Assembly: GCA_903813345.2 (NCBI GenBank)
Contig: CAIIXF020000012.1
Coordinates: forward strand, 22,086,184-22,150,183
Direction of reading: 5' to 3'
Length of the DNA stretch: 64,000 nucleotides
From: Owenia fusiformis
Taxonomy: Eukaryota > Annelida > Polychaeta > Sabellida > Oweniidae
This document shows positions 59,275 to 64,000 of this stretch, in pieces. The stretch's first letter is position 1. Every line of letters begins with the position of its first letter. The notes beneath the pieces were generated by a model. That model saw only the letters and a program-made list of their open reading frames with translations, did not search any database and was not told where the DNA came from. Position numbers and translations under genes: made by a program.

Positions 59275-60590
59275 TCGAAAACTATATCGTCAACATTTTA
59301 TCATTATGCAGAAAGTCCAATATGAAATCTTAAATGGTAAATATGTTGCATTTATTGAGGGAATTCCACTGTAAACTATAATGTGAATGTTTGATATGAA
59401 TACTTCCATACAACCATCAATATCCATTCTTTTGAAATAAGATGTTACAACAAAGGGAATATTGAAAACTACAGTGGTAAGAGCATCTTTCTGACTGCTA
59501 ATTATGTGTATCAACATTTTGATTGTACCTCAGCTGGAGATTAAATCTTATAATAATTTGATCAAAGGGATTGTAATTTTCCCCAATTCGCTTATCTATG
59601 TTACAATCTGTATACTTGTTATATATATATTGTGAGCGGTATGTGTTGATAAACCAAAAAGATGTTTTTTGGATATCAACATTTAGAAAAAAGTGTAAGA
59701 TACCATTCTATATGTTTATCTTAGTGTTTAGTATAGGTAAGAATGGGGGATGGGCTGGCGGGGGTCCGTCTTTGAATAATTCCAAGGGGTTCATATATTA
59801 TCACAATTTTGCTACAAAATCACTTGGAAAGTGCAAGATTTGAAAGATTATTTGGCCAAGGCGTCCGCTATTAACATGAGTATGAATTTTATAAAAAAAA
59901 TTACTTGAATCAAAATCGAAGAATTCCTTGCCCCGTGTGTTCACCATTCACCCCAGGGGTCCACACTCGGCTCAGGTGGGGTACCTTTTTTACATTTGGT
60001 ATGTCAAGCCAATGGACCCACATTTTAAGACAGATTTTTCCATTTTCTGGTATAAGAATCGGTGTGGAAAATATGTTACCCCTCAATTGTGGTACGGCAT
60101 TGGTCCCGGGGCATTGGTCTAGTTGTTACACATATCCTTCATTTGAGGTTGTTTATGATCATTTTACTTAAAGATCTGCCTTCTTCTCGGGGCATTCGAT
60201 ATTTCGAATGGCCTTGGTCTTATATTCTGGATATTTGTTACCCGGGGGTATGGCATTGGTTCTATATTTGGATGTTTGACATGGCATTGGTCTTGTGTTT
60301 GGACATTTGATATGGCTTTTTGGGGTTTATTTTAGTTTGTATGAGAACACATTTAATGCCACCCCCCCAAATTACAAATCTACATCTATTCTCTCTATCC
60401 CAAAGGTGGATCGGAAGCATGAAAAACAGATGCAGACTCGGGACAGTTGCAAGGGGGGCTATAATGGAGAAATTCGTTTTGATTTTGAGTCTAACTGAAA
60501 TATTTTGTCAAAAATATTAATTAAATACGCAAATAGCCTGTTTTATTAAATGAGACTAGGGCAAAAAATCTATTCATTAAATCTAAAGCC
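59275..60590. other. Intergenic, with a short GGCATTGGTC repeat
   Basis: Between about 60,085 and 60,320 GGCATTGGTC or GGCCTTGGTC recurs with TATTTGGATATTTG-like spacers, forming a degenerate repeat of about 35-45 bp. The overlapping plus frames at 59,905-60,520 are open because of this repeat and are not supported as genes. Confidence 0.5.
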
Positions 60591-60920
60591 TAGACAATAT
60601 CTTCTGTAATCAAGGTGGTTTTGGTACACTTCCGCAATTATAAAAACAAAAACATAGACTAAGTTATTAATCTTTTGTTATCATATCAGATTAAGTCAGT
60701 TTTGTCTCCGATTGTTGTGCAGGTGTGTGTATCGACTCCAGTGAACAACATTAAGTGAATCAATCCTTGAAATTCCCAAATTCATTCCAAATTCTGGCCG
60801 TTAACCCCCCCCTCCCCCATGTCTCTTAATTACATTTATTTTGCAAATGATATATAAATTATAGATTAAATTATTTCATTTTCGAATTGCACAAAGGGCA
60901 ACATGTGAAGATAAAACCGC
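60590..60920 (-). repeat. Empty-site paralogue of the foldback insertion (copy 3, inverted)
   Basis: Reverse complement of 50,770-51,045 joined directly to 56,236-56,330. Landmarks are TCTCCGATTGTTGTGCAGGT at 60,706 and GGTACACTTCCGCAATTATA at 60,623. The junction (AACATAGACTAAGTTATTAA) carries no foldback element. Confidence 0.75.
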
Positions 60921-62165
60921 GATCCTAAAGCTACTTGCGAAACAAAGTGGTTTATGGTCCCCAATATCATTGTTATATTAATACCAATACAATGTACCTC
61001 TATGAATATCATAAATTCACTCCTTTTTAATATCAATAGTCAAACAAATTAAGTAGTATGCTACAGTTGGTTATCAATCGGAGTTCACGACCTATTGATT
61101 ACTCTTTAATACAAAATTTAACCATTTTAGAGTGGGTAACTCACCCCCCCCCGTCCATGTCCATGAAGTGCGTAGACTGACATAATAGTGCCATTTATTA
61201 ATTAAACATCACTGATTTATGTTGAGACATTCAGTGCGATTATTTCATTTCTTTGTTCAAAAAGTTAAAGCACCAATTAAATACATAGTTTTATCACACA
61301 AAAGGGGCAGAATACTTGACCTTGTATCAATTCATATCCCGATAATTCTTTACAAGGGAATGTTTCTTATTAAAACATAAGCAGCGCCTAGGCGTCGATT
61401 GGGGGGGGGTCAATCCGGTGTTCTCAGGCTATGTACAGCCAAGTATCCTGTTTATGTAAAAACCCTACGTTCCCGAATCACAATCAGACAATTAATTAGT
61501 ATATTTGCTGTGTCTAGCAATTGATCATAGAATTAGATGTTGCGAAAACTATGGGAACTTGTACCTGTCTGTTTATGGATAGGCTGGGAAAGAACAGCAG
61601 AGAGAATGGTACATTCGATTGAATATGCTTGTTTTGCCCAATTGTGTATTAAAATGCCCCTCATTTATCATATGTATGGTCACAAGTTAAGTCGGCGATA
61701 ATTTGTATTGACTTAACTTGAAACAAATTACTCCGAAATCCAAATACTCATCGAAAAGTAAGGTTATCTTTATATTAAGCTAATACAAAATAAATATATA
61801 AATAGGCCTGATGTATCAGTGTTTTCAAAGTTTATTGCACGTTTTATCCTTGAAACGCCTTTCTTTTTCTTATCATGATATGTATTTCCTTCACTTAGGA
61901 TCAATGCGTCGATTAGCATTGCCGGTAACTGATTTATATTTTCAAAAGGCGGCATGAAATTGCCAAAATGTTTAAATAAGTCAATGTGTCAGCGTACATA
62001 CAAAATAGTCTGTTTAATATTTGCTACATGTACTTGTTCCAAACAGTCTACGAAAGAATGATTAAAAAAATATCAATTAAAAGTATCAGAGAAAATACTT
62101 GCAATCGTTAAAATACTGTATGTATTGCTATTGGTAATTAGGTTAGTTGTTTACACATAATTATG
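60921..62165. other. No gene seen
   Basis: AT-rich DNA with C or G homopolymers at 61,143 and 61,400. The 61-codon minus frame at 61,770-61,955 has no recognisable feature. Confidence 0.45.
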
Positions 62166-62407
62166 TTGTCCAGTGTGCCAAGAGCGTGTCAAGAGATTCC
62201 ATTAATTGTCACAGGGCGTGCAAAGACTTTTTGACATGGTCTTTACACGTCTTTGCACTGCGTGTGCCAAGAAGTGCAAAGAGGTGTAAAGAGTTGAATT
62301 CATCGCGTGTCAAGAGGTGTAAATAATTGGCACGTCTAGAAACCCGGCGTGTAAAGACCAGTTTCTAGACGTGTCAAGAGTTGGAATCCCATATTTCACG
62401 CAGTGTA
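62166..62407. mobile_element. MITE built of CGTGTCAAGAG-type short repeats, copy 2
   Basis: GTGTCAAGAG, GTGCAAAGA and GTGTAAAGA units recur about a dozen times in both orientations, for example GCGTGTCAAGAGATTCC at 62,185, CGTGTCAAGAGGTGTAAAT at 62,306 and GACGTGTCAAGAGTTGGAAT at 62,370. The right end TTTCACGCAGTG is the complement of the 57,599 left end. Confidence 0.65.
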
Positions 62408-63770
62408 TGTAGGCTATTAATTACAGTTCTTTTTGCAATATAAAACTGGTATGTTTATGCAAATTTCGATTGGACTAATATAAAGGGATATTGTTTCATT
62501 ATGTGGACTTGAGAAAGTCCGACATACTCATTGCTTTCAACCCAAAACTTAAAATAGGAAGTTATCAAGATCCCAAGAACACGATCGCTACTTAAACAAT
62601 ACGTTTGTAAAATCCCGGCCATCGAAATGCAATCAAACTTTCGCAATCAGGTGCCTAATTAGTCTTTTGATCTCTAAAGTTTTACGACTGAACGTTTCAA
62701 TGAACTCGTGAGAAGCAAAGGCAATCATCATATAAACATTTTTCCAGTAAATCTAAAATAGAGTAAAACCCAGGGAAAAAGATCGCGTGTTCATAGGAAT
62801 TAGGCATATTTCAATTTTGAAATAACAAAAGTCAGTCTCGGAAGAATTTTCCAAGCATTCCCTGCTTCGATGCGTTTTTATTGCAAGGGCCGTTTAGCGC
62901 CGATATGAATTCATTATAGGGCATTAGGGTTGTGCTTTATTTGTTTTATCTATATAAATGTTATAAAATGTGTACGACACTTTAATGAATTATTTTTAGG
63001 GTTACAATGCATATTTGACTTTTCCCTCTAAACGTTTAAAATTCATCTTTATACTTTTCTTAGTTTGCTTCAATAAAATTAACATTGGATCCCAGACAGT
63101 TATCAAATTCTCAGACATTTGATTAATACAGATATTTGTACTTCCTTTGACCAGTGGTGCTGGTGTGACTGAGATTCGAATCTAATCTGTTTCATTTTTA
63201 TGTAAATTGAGAGGAATAAAGTTTTATTTCAAGCGTTTTAACAATCTTAACGTTTGGCGTGCAGCTCAACTTAATACCTGAGACTGACATAAAATTATGC
63301 TAATGTTAATTGTTAACATTATGTTAGTCTCAGTTAATACACAATCAAAGGTCAGAATACAGAAATAAGAACATGCCTTTTATTTGTTATTCAAGCTCGA
63401 GAAATATCCCCGTTATAAAACCAAAATAACTGCGGTTAGGTACCATATCTTGATTACAATAAAGACAGGCCATCTCATTCTGGTATGCCAGAGCCACTCT
63501 TATCTGCCGATTGTGGAAGGATAAAGACAAAGGGGTCGCGGCTATCGCGATGAGGCAATCTTATTTCTAGGAATTATTTCTGCCTCTCATTCCTTAAAGC
63601 GGAAATAATGTCAGGTATTCTAATCATCATTATATGTAGTTACAATACTACTGAATAAAATGCAATAAGTTGAAAATCTTGTTATGTGTTAGTTTTTGTA
63701 TAATATTGAAAATAAAAATCATAAATTGACCCAGTGACCCAGTTGTCTGTTGGACGGGGCTCGCCATATT
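62408..63770. other. Intergenic with a hairpin and a conserved 55-bp block
   Basis: 63,278-63,333 is a hairpin with CTGAGACTGACATAA pairing with TTATGTTAGTCTCAG. 63,496-63,551 (CTCTTATCTGCCG, GGAAGGATAAAGACAAAGGG, CGCGGCTA, ATCGCGAT) repeats 58,704-58,771. No exon recognised. Confidence 0.5.
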
Positions 63771-63792
63771 TCCCTCAGAGACCCGGATGTAG

Positions 63793-63833
63793 ACCGGAAG
63801 TGTGACGTTTCTGCGACCTGAGTCGCCATCTTG
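63793..63833 (+). promoter_or_regulatory. Housekeeping-like promoter motifs (ETS, CRE-like, YY1-like)
   Basis: ACCGGAAGT at 63,793 is a consensus ETS site. TGACGT at 63,803 is a CRE half-site type motif. CGCCATCTTG at 63,824 is the reverse of the CAAGATGGCG YY1 core. They are stacked within 41 bp and end 22 bp before an ATG, and the region is locally richer in G+C than its surroundings, as in TATA-less promoters of widely expressed genes. Confidence 0.5.
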
Positions 63834-63855
63834 AAAGCATTCACAACAAAGGAAA

Positions 63856-64000
63856 ATGCCTATGTGTTGTGCGTTAAATTGTTCAAATATTTCCACTGAT
63901 AGAGCTAGACTTGGGATAAGGACTTTAAAAGAAATGCCTGAACGACAGTACGACAGTCGGCTGGTGACGGTAGAATTAAAATCTGTCGACAGTTCAAACC
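63856..64000 (+). CDS. Partial gene start, possible THAP-type zinc finger (runs off the window)
   Basis: An open frame of 48 codons starts at 63,856 and reaches the window end without a stop. It begins MPMCCALNCSN, which resembles the start of THAP domains (Met-Pro, then Cys-x(2-4)-Cys followed by Ser-Asn). The usual later landmarks (a SFHRFP-like block, Trp, and the Cys-x2-His pair) are not seen; the part shown reads RLGIRTLKEMPERQ, which could include intron sequence if the first exon is short. The ETS/YY1-type promoter just upstream supports a real transcript start. It could equally be a different small protein or a THAP-bearing transposase. Confidence 0.35.
   Translation, partial: MPMCCALNCSNISTDRARLGIRTLKEMPERQYDSRLVTVELKSVDSSN

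Noticed and set aside
59905-60520. Cluster of overlapping plus-strand frames
   Set aside because: They lie in a degenerate GGCATTGGTC repeat in several frames at once and show no domain.

Overview
The window looks like AT-rich (by eye about two thirds A+T), intron-bearing nuclear DNA of a marine invertebrate. The split genes with GT-AG introns, the WSC, PAN and PLAT domains in small secreted proteins, the neuropeptide-like precursor and the dense mix of LINE, Tc1/mariner, PIF/Harbinger-like, hAT-like and foldback elements would fit a lophotrochozoan or a similar bilaterian. The species cannot be named from this sequence. There is no bacterial gene organisation, rRNA, tRNA or CRISPR array.

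Layout. 1-3.4 kb: foldback elements and a dispersed repeat. 3.42-4.10 kb: one-exon neuropeptide-like precursor on the plus strand. 5.1-8.3 kb: palindromes and a decayed minus-strand LINE with an 808-bp TTA-flanked MITE inside it. 9.0-14.4 kb: a roughly 2.4-kb tandem duplication carrying minisatellites and the first exon of a PAN/WSC gene. 14.1-16.6 kb: the complete three-exon PAN/WSC gene. 18.4-29.7 kb: a six-coding-exon gene for a secreted protein of two tandem PLAT-like domains, reconstructed by exon phase, with introns full of transposons. 32.8-37.5 kb: a minus-strand LINE split by two Tc1/mariner-type elements and bordered by a foldback. 38.8-46.9 kb: a direct segmental copy of the 11.9-21.2 kb region, holding a broken PAN/WSC copy and a truncated PLAT copy. 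47-64 kb: mostly repeats, dominated by a 5.2-kb foldback element (51,053-56,228) with roughly 740-800-bp inverted ends. Two related unoccupied copies of its insertion site lie further right. At the right edge a housekeeping-like promoter leads into a possible THAP-type first exon.

How the genes relate. The PAN/WSC gene and the PLAT gene lie head to tail on the plus strand, both encode small secreted cysteine-containing proteins, and the pair was duplicated as one block. In the left block both genes look intact. In the right block the WSC copy has a frameshift and has lost its middle exon, and the PLAT copy stops after its second coding exon. The duplication breakpoint falls inside a MITE. Comparing the blocks dates several transposon insertions relative to the duplication.

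Most of the rest is mobile-element sequence. Boundaries of elements were read by eye from inverted ends and from comparison of paralogous copies, so most are good to a few bases, some only to tens of bases.
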